Assembly (NCBI GenBank): GCA_947174235.1
Contig: CAMWID010000003.1
Location: forward strand, 1-64,000
Direction: 5' to 3'
DNA from: an uncultured Porphyromonadaceae bacterium
GTDB lineage: Bacteria > Bacteroidota > Bacteroidia > Bacteroidales > Muribaculaceae
Length of the DNA stretch: 64,000 nucleotides
Below are positions 45,566 to 55,010 of this stretch, piece by piece. A model generated the notes under the pieces. That model worked only from the letters and a program-made list of their open reading frames with translations. It did not search any database and was not told where the DNA came from. Made by a program: the position numbers and the translations under genes. Positions within the stretch are counted from its first letter, which is position 1. The number at the start of each line of letters is the position of its first letter.

Positions 45566-46612
45566 TCAGGGGCGGTCTCCTTTGATATACTCAATCGCCT
45601 CCTGAGGGGTGGAAACTATCTTGACCGGAAGTTCTCCACCCCTCATAAATCCTTCCCGGCATATTTTCCCGAACATATCAACCAACGGATCGAAAAAACC
45701 GTCGATGTTTACAAGCACTACTTTGCCGGAGAAAAGTTTCAACTGTCTCCACGCCATTATCTCACACAGCTCGTCAAGAGTTCCGATCCCCCCCGGCAGG
45801 GCTACCGCCGCCACCGAAAGATCTGCCATCGTCTGCTTGCGGACGTGCATGGAAGGGGTGTCGAGACACGTGGTCAGTCCGGTGTGCGCCCATCCGCGTT
45901 CTATCATGAAGTGAGGCAAAACACCGGAGACCTTACCTCCCGCCTCAAGCGCCCCGTCGATTGTGGACGCCATCAGCCCGCGATAGCCTCCACCCGTCAC
46001 AAGCGTATATCCGGCTTCCGCTATAAGCCTTCCGGTCTCGCGGGCGGCTTCAAGATATTTTTCAGGCACCTCCGATGATGACGCGCAATATACCACCACA
46101 CCGTTCCTTTCGGAGTCTTTTCCCATTCCGGAAGACAACGACGCGCCGAATATCTCCATCGCTTTCCCGAGCCATAAAGCGTCGGTATCGTCAAAAGTCG
46201 CAAGGCTTTCACTGTCAATATCCAACACCCCCGCCACGGCGCCGTCCTGAAAAAACGGCACCACTATTTCTGACCGTGAAGACGAACTGCATGCTATGTG
46301 ACCGGGGAAAGCGTCCACATCAGGCACCACAAGCGTGCGGGACTCCGCCCACGCCGTTCCGCACACCCCCTTGCCGTAGGCTATACGGGTACATGCCAGC
46401 GGGCCCTGGAACGGTCCCAGCACCAGTCTGTCACCGTCAACACTATAAAATCCGACCCAAAGAAACCTGAAAGTCTCCATCAGAGCCGCAGAGATGTTTG
46501 CCATTACAGCTACCTTATCTCGCTCATATTTCACGATCCCCTCGATCTGAGGGATGAGAGCCTTGTATTTTTCTTCCTTGCTTCCTTGAGCCACAATCAA
46601 TTCTTCTGCCAT
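45566..46612 (-). CDS. Fusion of free methionine-(R)-sulfoxide reductase (GAF) and LOG-family phosphoribohydrolase
   Basis: A 348-residue two-domain protein. Residues about 1-160 are a GAF domain with the three Cys of free-Met-R-sulfoxide reductases: Cys74 and Cys84 in CTRIAYGKGVCGTAW, Cys108 in GHIACSSSSRSEIVVPF; the spacings of 10 and 24 equal those of characterised enzymes. Residues about 170-348 are a LOG (TIGR00730) domain with PGGIGTLDELCE and a glycine-rich GGGYRGLM, typical of nucleoside 5'-monophosphate phosphoribohydrolases. I chose ATG 46612. The combination is unusual; both catalytic motifs look intact. Confidence 0.85.
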   Translation of the reverse strand: MAEELIVAQGSKEEKYKALIPQIEGIVKYERDKVAVMANISAALMETFRFLWVGFYSVDGDRLVLGPFQGPLACTRIAYGKGVCGTAWAESRTLVVPDVDAFPGHIACSSSSRSEIVVPFFQDGAVAGVLDIDSESLATFDDTDALWLGKAMEIFGASLSSGMGKDSERNGVVVYCASSSEVPEKYLEAARETGRLIAEAGYTLVTGGGYRGLMASTIDGALEAGGKVSGVLPHFMIERGWAHTGLTTCLDTPSMHVRKQTMADLSVAAVALPGGIGTLDELCEIMAWRQLKLFSGKVVLVNIDGFFDPLVDMFGKICREGFMRGGELPVKIVSTPQEAIEYIKGDRP

Positions 46613-46668
46613 ATACGTTTTAAGGTTTCTGATTACCTCCCGCAGCAAAAGCTACGGAATAAAAAACA

Positions 46669-46700
46669 GAGGAGCTGAAGACCGATACCTTCAACTCCTC
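46669..46700 (-). terminator. Terminator of tRNA-Gln
   Basis: GAGGAGCTGAAG (46669-46680) pairs with CTTCAACTCCTC (46689-46700) with one mismatch. On the minus strand it is followed by TGTTTTTTATT, as expected after the tRNA. Confidence 0.75.
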
Positions 46701-46708
46701 GAATTACG

Positions 46709-46779
46709 TTGTCTTACCAGGATTCGAACCTGGACAGGCAGAACCAAAAACTGCAGTGCTACCATTACACCATAAGACA
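46709..46779 (-). tRNA. tRNA-Gln (anticodon TTG)
   Basis: The minus strand folds as a tRNA: acceptor stem TGTCTTA/TAAGACA with discriminator A, D-arm with GGTGTAATGGTAGCA, T-arm CCAGGTTCGAATCCTGG, and anticodon loop TTTTGGT with anticodon TTG. The innermost anticodon-stem pair (T-T) is a mismatch. CCA is not encoded. Confidence 0.9.
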
Positions 46780-47246
46780 ATCCAAAAACTCCAGACCGCG
46801 CGTGGCAGTCTCAAAGTCAGTGCAAAGTTAAACAATCTTGTCCGTTTTTACAATACCCCCGCTGTTTTTTAAGTCTCCTGAAATAATTAAAAAACACATA
46901 ATTCAGATGTCATTTTCAGGAATTTTTTCATTCCTGCAATGAACTCCACAGACATAACCAACTGAATTAAAGCACAAATCATATCAGACAACCATTCTCT
47001 TGAGGATTCTCATGAAAGAGCAAAAAAATTTTATAAAATTTTCATGAAGACAGCAGTATGAATAACATTTCCCGCTATCAGACGTTATATTTTTACGGGC
47101 CGGCAGATTCCGGCGGCTGTCACTGTATCCTGACTGATACCTAACAAGGGTCATTTCCGGCTACAGTTATCATAAACCCGAAATTAAGATTATAAATCAA
47201 ATCCGGAACGGCAATCCCTTTCCGGCTTATTAAAACAAAGAAAAGA
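46780..47246. other. Intergenic region upstream of the FKBP operon
   Basis: No gene or canonical TAnnTTTGC promoter was recognised here. A short hairpin GCCGG/CCGGC lies at 47099-47114. The promoter of the FKBP operon should be in this region but is not identifiable by eye. Confidence 0.4.
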
Positions 47247-47837
47247 ATGGATAAATTAAGTTATGCCTGGGGCATGGCGCTCGGCCAGCAGCTCCGCGCC
47301 ATGGGTGTCAGCAATATTGACTCTGCTGATTTTGACGAAGGCGTCCACGCCGCTTTTGATGGGAAAGAAACCAAAATCACACCTGAAGAGGCAAATAAAC
47401 TGATCCAGGAATTCCTACAGGAGCTTACAGAGAAGAAAGCTTCCGAAATCAAATCTATCGGCGAGAAATTCCTTGAGGAAAACAAGAAAAACGACAATGT
47501 GAAAGTGACCGCATCTGGTCTGCAGTATGTTGTCGATAAGGAAGGAACCGGCGAACAACCCTCCGCCACCGACGAAGTGACGGTTCACTACACCGGCAAG
47601 CTCCTTGACGGAACCGTATTCGACAGCTCCGTGAGCCGCGGCGAACCGGCGACATTCCCGCTCAACCGCGTGATCCCGGGATGGACCGAGGGCGTGCAGC
47701 TCATGAAAGAGGGTGCGAAATACACTTTCTTCATCCCCTCTGACCTTGCGTACGGTCCTCAGGGCGTGCCCAATGCCATTCCTCCCCACTCGACTCTGAT
47801 TTTTGATGTCGAGCTTATCAAAGTCATCAAAAAATAA
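47247..47837 (+). CDS. FKBP-type peptidyl-prolyl isomerase, Mip/FkpA-like
   Basis: A 196-residue protein with an N-terminal helical dimerisation part (about 1-95) and a C-terminal FKBP domain: [17 protein letters not shown], the hydrophobic-pocket segment [23 protein letters not shown], and LAYGPQGVPNAIPPHSTLIFDVELI. No signal peptide is apparent, so it may be cytoplasmic, unlike the next gene. It catalyses cis/trans isomerisation of prolyl bonds and assists folding. First of four clustered genes. Confidence 0.9.
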   Translation: MDKLSYAWGMALGQQLRAMGVSNIDSADFDEGVHAAFDGKETKITPEEANKLIQEFLQELTEKKASEIKSIGEKFLEENKKNDNVKVTASGLQYVVDKEGTGEQPSATDEVTVHYTGKLLDGTVFDSSVSRGEPATFPLNRVIPGWTEGVQLMKEGAKYTFFIPSDLAYGPQGVPNAIPPHSTLIFDVELIKVIKK

Positions 47838-47849
47838 TATTCCGTCATT

Positions 47850-48410
47850 ATGAAAAAATCTTTAATCCCCGCCGCTATAGCGGCAGTGGCAATAATATCC
47901 GCCGGAAGTCTCGTGTCGTGCAACGGCAACAAGTCTGAAAAAGAAGACTCCACAAAGGCAATCGAAGAAATGGTGACAGCCGTAGAAGACGCCACCGCTA
48001 AGGCAGACACCGCCAAATATGGCGCAGCTTTCTTCAACAATCCTGAAAAGAAAGCCGACTCACCTTCCGACTCCACTTATATGACGACCCCCTCCGGTCT
48101 CAAGTATGTGGTAGTGAAAGAAGGAACCGGCAAGAGCCCTTCCGCCACTGACGCCGTGACAGTGCATTACACCGGCATGCTTACTGACGGAACAGTATTC
48201 GACAGCTCTATAAACCGCGGAGAACCTGCCACTTTCCCGCTCAACCGCGTGATTCCAGGATGGACAGAAGGTCTGCAGCTTATGAAAGAGGGCGGCACCA
48301 CCATCTTCTATATCCCTTCCAATCTCGCATACGGCGAGCAGGGCGCTCCCGGAGCCATCCCTCCTAATTCCGATCTTATATTTGAAGTTCAGCTCATTGG
48401 CGTGAACTGA
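47850..48410 (+). CDS. FKBP-type peptidyl-prolyl isomerase lipoprotein
   Basis: A 186-residue lipoprotein (lipobox LVSC) whose C-terminal FKBP domain is very close to that of the preceding gene ([32 protein letters not shown]), suggesting duplication. It lacks the helical dimerisation arm; a charged linker takes its place. It should act at the outer membrane facing the periplasm. It starts 12 bp after the first FKBP gene and its stop overlaps the next start (TGATG). Confidence 0.9.
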   Translation: MKKSLIPAAIAAVAIISAGSLVSCNGNKSEKEDSTKAIEEMVTAVEDATAKADTAKYGAAFFNNPEKKADSPSDSTYMTTPSGLKYVVVKEGTGKSPSATDAVTVHYTGMLTDGTVFDSSINRGEPATFPLNRVIPGWTEGLQLMKEGGTTIFYIPSNLAYGEQGAPGAIPPNSDLIFEVQLIGVN

Positions 48411-48631
48411 TGACATACGGCATGAGACATATCATCTCCAATAAACCGCGTACCGCCATATTTCTGGCGGTCGCGGTTTTGTCTGTTTCCCTATGCGCTT
48501 GCAAAGGAAGACGGGCATCCGACATGGTGCCTGACGGAGACACTGTCGAAGTAGTGATCGAACCCGCCTCCGTCCAAGGCTCTGACGCTGACACTATAAA
48601 TTCAAATTACTCTATCAACAATGAAATTTAA
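48410..48631 (+). CDS. Small lipoprotein of unknown function in the FKBP operon
   Basis: A 73-residue predicted lipoprotein (signal core AIFLAVAVLSVSLCAC, with the lipid Cys in CAC). The mature part is short, acidic and without known domain. Its ATG overlaps the stop of the previous gene and its end overlaps the next start by 11 bp, so translation is coupled on both sides; that is the main support for it being real. Confidence 0.65.
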   Translation: MTYGMRHIISNKPRTAIFLAVAVLSVSLCACKGRRASDMVPDGDTVEVVIEPASVQGSDADTINSNYSINNEI

Positions 48632-49490
48632 ATCTTACTTAGCCATGGCGGCGTGCGGCATTATCTTCGCAGCCTGCTCAAATCCTGAGGCAAAGCCTCT
48701 TTCTGAAATATCTGACGCCACAAAAGCCGACTCCCTCATATATTATTTCGCACAGATGAGAGGCGCTGAATATGACCGGGAGGCTCAGCGCGACACTACG
48801 CTTGCCACGGATGAAGCAAAAAAGGCATACGTCATGGGCGTGCAGGCAGGTCTAAATGCCGCAAAAGCCGACAATGAAGCCTACAACCGCGGTCTTTTCC
48901 TCGGAATGCAGATGGCAATGAATTTCCAGCAGTTCAGCAAAGATTACGGCATCACCCTCAACAAGAAGGTTTTTATTGAAAGCCTTGCCGAAGCTTTGTC
49001 GACCGATTCCCTCGCGAATCCTTCAGAGATGCAACGGGAGTTCTACCGCATAATGGGTGAATTCAACTCCAGCAAAGAGGAACGCGACAACCTGGCTGCC
49101 ACCGAAAGCCTTGAGAAAGCAGCTTCCGGAATGAACCTGAAAAAGATAGCCGACAACCTCTGGGGCGAGATCACCCAAAAGACTGAAGGGGAAGCCATCA
49201 AGGACGGCGACAATGTCGAGACATCGATCGTGCTGACAAACGCTGACGGAAAATCTATTGAGGCGCCTATGCCGTCAAAGATCAAAGTCGGTGCCCGCAA
49301 TATCCCCGCACCTATAGGCGATGCCCTGAAAGCCCTTAAAAACGGAGAGACAGGCAAATTCGCCACAAGTGCCAAAGCCCTCTTCGGTCAACGCGCGTCG
49401 CAGATGGGACTTGAACCCTCAGATGTGGTGGTGATGACAGTGAAAGCCACTATCGCCCCCGCTGACGATACCGCGAAAGATAAGAAATGA
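48621..49490 (+). CDS. FKBP-related lipoprotein with divergent isomerase domain
   Basis: A 289-residue lipoprotein (lipobox FAAC). The N-terminal helical region resembles the Mip/FkpA dimerisation arm (KKAYVMGVQAGLNAAKADNE). The C-terminal part aligns loosely with FKBP (IGDALKALKNGETGKFATSAKALFG) but lacks the VIPGW pocket and the DGTVFDSS strand, so isomerase activity is doubtful; a chaperone role is possible. Last gene before a strong terminator. Confidence 0.75.
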   Translation: MKFKSYLAMAACGIIFAACSNPEAKPLSEISDATKADSLIYYFAQMRGAEYDREAQRDTTLATDEAKKAYVMGVQAGLNAAKADNEAYNRGLFLGMQMAMNFQQFSKDYGITLNKKVFIESLAEALSTDSLANPSEMQREFYRIMGEFNSSKEERDNLAATESLEKAASGMNLKKIADNLWGEITQKTEGEAIKDGDNVETSIVLTNADGKSIEAPMPSKIKVGARNIPAPIGDALKALKNGETGKFATSAKALFGQRASQMGLEPSDVVVMTVKATIAPADDTAKDKK

Positions 49491-49521
49491 CTTGATTACC
49501 CCGGTAAATCAGTTTCATAAA

Positions 49522-49567
49522 TCAGGGTGCGGACAAAGATTTTCAAAAGTCTTTGTCCGCACCCTGA
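49522..49567. terminator. Terminator after the FKBP operon
   Basis: A perfect 18-bp stem (49522-49539 with 49550-49567) with a 10-nt loop lies between the convergent FKBP operon and the TonB-like gene. Confidence 0.85.
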
Positions 49568-49660
49568 AATTTTAGCAGACGCGCCCTTAACTGTCAACCG
49601 GCGTCAAAATACGACATCTACAGAGATGCCCCGTATCAATCTTCTATCAGAACTTATTGA

Positions 49661-50035
49661 TCAATCCTCTCCGGAATCAAGAACAAAGGGTACGGCGACC
49701 TCTGCTGTAGACTCCACGGGAGAGCCGTCTTTGTCGGCAGGTATCCACGCCGGCATTTTCTTCACTATGCGTATTGCCTCCTGTTCAAGATCCGGATCGA
49801 CCATCCTTACTATCTTTATACTTCCGATCGAACCATCTGTATTGACAGTGAACTGCACAGTCACCACCCCTTCGACTCCAAGTGCCTTAGACGTCTGCGG
49901 ATAGACAAGATTTGCTGCTATAAACTTGTCTAACGCTTCTTTTCCTCCCGGGAAAGATGGTGTGTCGGCGGCGTGTGCGCCTAAAAAAATACCGGTCACC
50001 GCCATGAATGCCAAAATCAATTTCTTCATATTCAC
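49661..50035 (-). CDS. TonB C-terminal-domain protein, signal-peptide form
   Basis: A 124-residue protein: signal peptide ending GAHAA and one TonB C-terminal domain (YPQTSKALGVEGVVTVQFTVN; IVKKMPAWIPADKDG; VAVPFVL). It lacks the proline-rich linker and the inner-membrane anchor of normal TonB, so it is probably a free periplasmic protein rather than an energy transducer. Such short forms are common in Bacteroidetes and their role is unclear. Confidence 0.85.
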   Translation of the reverse strand: MNMKKLILAFMAVTGIFLGAHAADTPSFPGGKEALDKFIAANLVYPQTSKALGVEGVVTVQFTVNTDGSIGSIKIVRMVDPDLEQEAIRIVKKMPAWIPADKDGSPVESTAEVAVPFVLDSGED

Positions 50036-50129
50036 AAATTTCTTATATATATTAAGACAATCGCAATGACCTAAAGATTACAGAAGCCTTAATTTTTATC
50101 TATATTCTTAGCAAACGGCATTCCGCACA

Positions 50130-50618
50130 CTATCGGACATCCCTTTCCGTCAATAATCCAAGCATGTTGCGGCAGCCGTCTTCAAGGAGGTCAAGAACCA
50201 GCTCAAACCCTTCAGCTCCGTCATAATACGGATCGGGGACACAATCGCACTGCAGAAATCCTGATACAAAATCTATCATCCTTACCACCTTACTCTCATC
50301 TTCCAGTGTCGGCGCCATTCCCCGCAGACGGTCATAATTGCTGTGATCCATCGCCACGATAAGATCAAAACGGTCAAAATCCGATGGTCTCACAGGACGG
50401 CTACGATGATCAAGGCTATAGCCGCGCTGAAAGGCATGTATCCTCATACGGCGGTCTGGCAACTCCCCTGCATGTCCGCCATACAACCCGGCGGAATCTA
50501 TCTCAAACCTTTTGTCCATGCCCGCCTCCTCCACCATCCGGCGCATCACACCTTCCGCCGCCGGAGAGCGGCAGATGTTGCCGAGGCAAACGAAAAGTAT
50601 TCTCACCTTATCCCTCAT
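50130..50618 (-). CDS. Low-molecular-weight protein tyrosine phosphatase
   Basis: A 162-residue cytoplasmic phosphatase. The P-loop CLGNICRS near the N-terminus (Cys nucleophile, Arg) and the general acid in PDPYYDG are intact. I chose the ATG at 50618 (MRDKVRILFVCLGN) because the family starts directly before the P-loop strand; 50672 would add 18 unrelated residues. In capsule producers such enzymes often oppose Wzc-type kinases, but no such kinase is visible here. Confidence 0.9.
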   Translation of the reverse strand: MRDKVRILFVCLGNICRSPAAEGVMRRMVEEAGMDKRFEIDSAGLYGGHAGELPDRRMRIHAFQRGYSLDHRSRPVRPSDFDRFDLIVAMDHSNYDRLRGMAPTLEDESKVVRMIDFVSGFLQCDCVPDPYYDGAEGFELVLDLLEDGCRNMLGLLTERDVR

Positions 50619-50887
50619 CGCGAGAGCTTCCACAATCTCCGGAATCTCACGTCCGTTGTTTCTCTGTTTCATTCAATGCGTTTTATTTTAGGGCAATCGC
50701 CATATACATCGCTGACGGACAATTGCCGGATACAATAATATCCGGCGAACTCTATTCCCGGTCTATTATCATTTTTCCGATTACAAATTTAATGAAACGT
50801 CTCAATATCTTCGACAAAATTGACTAATTTTGCATAGTTTTTGGAATTAATCCCCGAAAATCAAGTCGTTTGGAACTTTTATTACAT

Positions 50888-51592
50888 ATGAAGTTTTTAT
50901 TTACACCTATTCTGTTATCTCTTATTCTATCTGCGGCACTGGCTGCATGTGGTGACAGTGAAAACAAATCCTCCTCAGATTCCACACCTCATGCCATGCC
51001 TGCCCCTATGGCAAGTAATGACCAAAACAGATCCAAACGGATTCGTGTCAGAAATATCGGCAGACTCCCGGAACTGTTTAACGACAGCAACCTCGTCCAG
51101 CTCCGGGCAGCCCGGCGTCTGGGCATAGACCCGGTGACCTCCCTCTCTTCCTCCTATTTCACAAAACGTCCTATAATACATATAAGAAGCAACGATTTTT
51201 ATACCGTGGATTCGCTGTCTCACTCGGTGCCATTTCTTGTGCCGGAAGCAGCTGCCCTGCTTCATGACATAGGAAGCAACTTCATCGACTCCCTTTCCAA
51301 CCGGGGAGCCGACGGATACCGGATAAGGGTGACAAGCCTGCTTCGAACGCCCGAAACTGTAAGAAGTCTCAGAAAGGTCAATATCAACGCCACAGACTCT
51401 TCCACTCATCAGTTCGCTACCACTTTTGACATATCATATGTAAAATTTCATCCTTCGTCACCTTCCAGAGAAATTGAACAGGAGGATTTGAAGAACCTTC
51501 TCGCCGAAGTGCTTCTTGACCTGCGTCAAGCCGGCAGATGCTATGTGAAATATGAGAAGAAGACCGGATGTTTCCACGTGACTGTACGCTGA
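50888..51592 (+). CDS. DUF5715-like lipoprotein, M15-peptidase-like
   Basis: A 234-residue lipoprotein (lipobox LAAC). The C-terminal half contains RIRVTSLLRTPETVRSL and SSTHQFATTFDISY, resembling the SxHxxxxxxD zinc-site motif of VanY/D-Ala-D-Ala carboxypeptidases (M15). This suggests a peptidoglycan peptidase at the outer membrane. The ATG at 50888 starts the signal peptide directly. A TAATTTTGC (50825-50833) about 55 nt upstream is a likely -7 element. Confidence 0.75.
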   Translation: MKFLFTPILLSLILSAALAACGDSENKSSSDSTPHAMPAPMASNDQNRSKRIRVRNIGRLPELFNDSNLVQLRAARRLGIDPVTSLSSSYFTKRPIIHIRSNDFYTVDSLSHSVPFLVPEAAALLHDIGSNFIDSLSNRGADGYRIRVTSLLRTPETVRSLRKVNINATDSSTHQFATTFDISYVKFHPSSPSREIEQEDLKNLLAEVLLDLRQAGRCYVKYEKKTGCFHVTVR

Positions 51593-51819
51593 CCGAAGTC
51601 TCCCCCGCACATCAAGGTGACTCATTCCTCCGTATGCTATCTGACCCGATCCTATAAAAAAAGAGAACCCGGGGGCGGGAGACACGTACCCTCTCTAACC
51701 ATTTCATTCCCGGAAACGTTATAAGTCAGAAGGTTTTCCTTTCAACGATATTGACAGACTGCTATCAATATCCTGAAGACGAAAATCTTCGCTATATAAC
51801 ACTATAAACCGGGAACCAT

Positions 51820-54800
51820 ATGTCAGAACCATCCGCCACCCCTGCCCCAGCGGCACCGCACAACTTCAGGAAAATACTCAAGGCTATCGGCTGGACAGCG
51901 GCATGCGTCCTCGCGCTTATAGTCATTGCCGCCGTCGGCATCACCCTTTATCTCACACCCGCACGCCTTACCGCCATTGTAAACCGCGAGGCGGGGAACT
52001 ATCTCAAAGCCGACGTGAAGGCATCGAATGTGGATTTCTCATTATGGTCCACATTTCCTTATCTGCATATATCAGCGGATTCAATACGCATTGATTCCCG
52101 CACTCTTAACGGCATTCCTAAAGAAATCAGGAAATCACTTCCACATAATTGCGACTTCCTCGTCTCCACCGGCAAGATAGGGGGTGCCGTCAACATCCTG
52201 AAGGCAATAACCGGAGAGATCATATTGAAACATGTCGTGGTCTCGTCTCCGACATTGAATCTCGTGGCATATGACGATAAACTGAACAATTATGATATCT
52301 TTCGTAAAAAACCGGACGTAAAAAAGATACCCCACATATCAATCGACACCATAAGCATCCCGGCGCCGGTCAGACTGTCCTATTTCGATGCATCAGCCCG
52401 GACATCAGCCCGAGTCAAGGTGGATGCCATGTCGCTTGCAAACCATGGGACGGAAGATACTTACCGACTTCTCATATCCGGCACTGCCGACGGCACCATC
52501 AAAGATTTCCATATGTCTGAAGAGATTCCGGTGACCGCAGACGGGATCATCAAACTGAAATTCAATCCTCTTTCCGCGACATTCTCTAAGTTTGCCGTGA
52601 ATCTCGCCGGGATAAAGAGTGTGACAGATGCCGAGATCTCTGCCGGAGAAAAAACAGCCGTAAATTTATTCTCCTCGGCAATCAGGATTTCCGACGCGAT
52701 CGCTACCGTCAAATCGTTCGCCGGTATCCTGCCATGGCGATCTGTAGACCTCAAAAATATAAAGGGGAACATACCTTTGGACTTACGGATAAAGCTTTCC
52801 TCTCCCTATATTATATCCTCGGGCAACGGCAAGAATACAGGACAACCATCCCTTCCCGCGTTCTATTCCGAAATGAATATCCCGGAAGGATGGATGGAAT
52901 GGAGCGCGGCAGGCAAAAAGCCTCTCGAGCTGCGTGACCTTAGCCTGTCGGCATCAGTCAACATTGATCCGGGTTCGGACGAATCCAACATGATAGACAT
53001 CAAAAAATGTTCTCTGACCGCCGACGGCGCCGAGCTGTCGGCGCAATGCAAAGCCACAGAAATTCTTTCCGAAAATCCGATGGTTTCAGCCGACCTGAAA
53101 TACAAGGCGGACCTTACGAAACTATACGCGATATTTTTTCCAAAGAATCCCTTGAGAATAGAGGGCGACATAAACGGCAATTCCGAAATTTCTTGCAGAA
53201 TGGCATCCGGGTCGCTGACAAAAGCAAATGATGTCGATATAAAAAGCGTTTTCAAGTCGGGATGTATCAGCATAACTGACCGTGTAAAAAAATTTACTGC
53301 CAGTCTGTCGGGACTTCACGTCATCCTTGACGCCGCCTTCCCCTCGCTGTCAAGAGATTCCTTGACTGATGGAAAAATAAGTCTTATAACTTCGGCAGGG
53401 AAAGGTATTTTCAACAGCATGTCTGACTCGACAACCGTTTCTTTGGAAAATTCCGGGATTAAAATCGTGATCGGGGCGGCAGGAAGTGTATCCAAGCCAG
53501 TCGCCGCCGGCAAAGCATCATTCAACGCGGAAAGGATGATTGCCGTCTCTCCGGGGATGCGGTCAGAGACTTCCGACATAGACGTTGACATCGACGCTTC
53601 ACTGAGACATTCTCCCTGGTCATATTCCGGAAGGGTTCCATCCTATGCTTCCGACGAAGATTCAATAATTTGCCGCCGCGCGAAACACACTCCGCTATAC
53701 CTGATGGCGGAAGTGCCATCCATGCTGCAGACAGCTATGACTCTATCCGACATAAAAGCCAAAGTATCAGCCAAGAAAGGATCTCTCTTCTCGGAAGCGT
53801 TCCCCGCAGAAAATTCGTTCTCCTCCCTGAGCATGGCAACCGATCTCGACACATTGACTCTCAACAATATCCACATCACCACAGGCTCATCAGCAGCCGA
53901 TATATCCGGCAGAGTGAAAGGATTGCGCGGATTCCTGTCTTCGTCATCCCCCTCACTGCTCGAAATAGATTTGGACGCGTTTTTTTCTGATGTCAATATC
54001 AATGAACTTGCAGCCGCCTACTACGAAGGCGTGGCGGCAACGACCGGACAACCTGTAAAATTCAACGGGGTGGACTCCGGACCTTATACTGCCGGGGATT
54101 CACTATGCATAGCCATCCCAAGAAATATATCCGCCGACATCAGACTTCGTTCCCTCTCAGCCGAGTATCGGGGATGGAAGTTCCGTCCTCTATCTACGGA
54201 AATAACATTGCGTGACGGCATAGCTGAAATCGGAGATCTCAATATCGGTTCGGATTTCTGTTCCGCATCCATAGACTGGATATATTCCACAGAAAACCTT
54301 GACAGTATTTTCATGTCGGTATCGGTGGATCTTAATGATTTTGATTTCGATAATTTTTTCACGACATTCCCCACCCTCCCTGCAGCCCATCCGGAACTCG
54401 GAAATCTTTCCGGGAATCTCTGCGCAAAAGCGGAAGGGAAATTCCTCATGTTTCCCGACATGTTTCTCAACACCCCCTCTCTTGAAGGGGAAATCACCAT
54501 GGCATTTGACAGTATCCGGTATGCAAGAGACTCAAAGACAGCCCGCATCACCCATCTTATGTTCCTTAAAGGGGACGGTCCCCTTGATGTGAAGGATTTC
54601 AAGATTCACGGATTCTTCCATGACAATCTACTTCAGGTGGATCCATTCACTATGAAATGCGGCGGATATGAAGTGATGGCGGCGGGGGTAAACAACCTTC
54701 AAGGCGACATGTATTATCACCTCGGACTTATGCGTTCTCCGTTTCATTTCCCTTTCGGGATCAACATCGTGGGTGATATACACCATCCGCTTATAAGGTT

Positions 54801-54972
54801 TGGAGGAAACGGTATAAACGACGGCAGGGAACGCCAGATCTCGGCGGAACTTATGGATTCGGCAGATGTCAACATCATGCGCAGACTTCGCGAAGGATGG
54901 CTTCTTTTTATACAAAATGCCGCCAAATATGGAGAATTGGACAATCACGGATATGTTTCCGACGTTCCTTAA
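51820..54972 (+). CDS. AsmA-like inner-membrane-anchored protein
   Basis: A 1050-residue protein with one N-terminal membrane helix (GWTAACVLALIVIAAVGITLYL) and a very long periplasmic part. The AsmA N-terminal pattern (LTAIVNREAGNYLKADVKAS, LWSTFPYLHISADSI) and the AsmA_2-like C-terminal region (SLEGEITMAFDSIRYARDS) are visible. AsmA-family proteins are thought to span the periplasm and move phospholipids to the outer membrane. It ends 38 nt before the fused aroB gene. Confidence 0.85.
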   Translation: MSEPSATPAPAAPHNFRKILKAIGWTAACVLALIVIAAVGITLYLTPARLTAIVNREAGNYLKADVKASNVDFSLWSTFPYLHISADSIRIDSRTLNGIPKEIRKSLPHNCDFLVSTGKIGGAVNILKAITGEIILKHVVVSSPTLNLVAYDDKLNNYDIFRKKPDVKKIPHISIDTISIPAPVRLSYFDASARTSARVKVDAMSLANHGTEDTYRLLISGTADGTIKDFHMSEEIPVTADGIIKLKFNPLSATFSKFAVNLAGIKSVTDAEISAGEKTAVNLFSSAIRISDAIATVKSFAGILPWRSVDLKNIKGNIPLDLRIKLSSPYIISSGNGKNTGQPSLPAFYSEMNIPEGWMEWSAAGKKPLELRDLSLSASVNIDPGSDESNMIDIKKCSLTADGAELSAQCKATEILSENPMVSADLKYKADLTKLYAIFFPKNPLRIEGDINGNSEISCRMASGSLTKANDVDIKSVFKSGCISITDRVKKFTASLSGLHVILDAAFPSLSRDSLTDGKISLITSAGKGIFNSMSDSTTVSLENSGIKIVIGAAGSVSKPVAAGKASFNAERMIAVSPGMRSETSDIDVDIDASLRHSPWSYSGRVPSYASDEDSIICRRAKHTPLYLMAEVPSMLQTAMTLSDIKAKVSAKKGSLFSEAFPAENSFSSLSMATDLDTLTLNNIHITTGSSAADISGRVKGLRGFLSSSSPSLLEIDLDAFFSDVNINELAAAYYEGVAATTGQPVKFNGVDSGPYTAGDSLCIAIPRNISADIRLRSLSAEYRGWKFRPLSTEITLRDGIAEIGDLNIGSDFCSASIDWIYSTENLDSIFMSVSVDLNDFDFDNFFTTFPTLPAAHPELGNLSGNLCAKAEGKFLMFPDMFLNTPSLEGEITMAFDSIRYARDSKTARITHLMFLKGDGPLDVKDFKIHGFFHDNLLQVDPFTMKCGGYEVMAAGVNNLQGDMYYHLGLMRSPFHFPFGINIVGDIHHPLIRFGGNGINDGRERQISAELMDSADVNIMRRLREGWLLFIQNAAKYGELDNHGYVSDVP

Positions 54973-55010
54973 TAGATCCCGCCAAAAATCCGGGATTCCT
55001 GACTTTGAAT

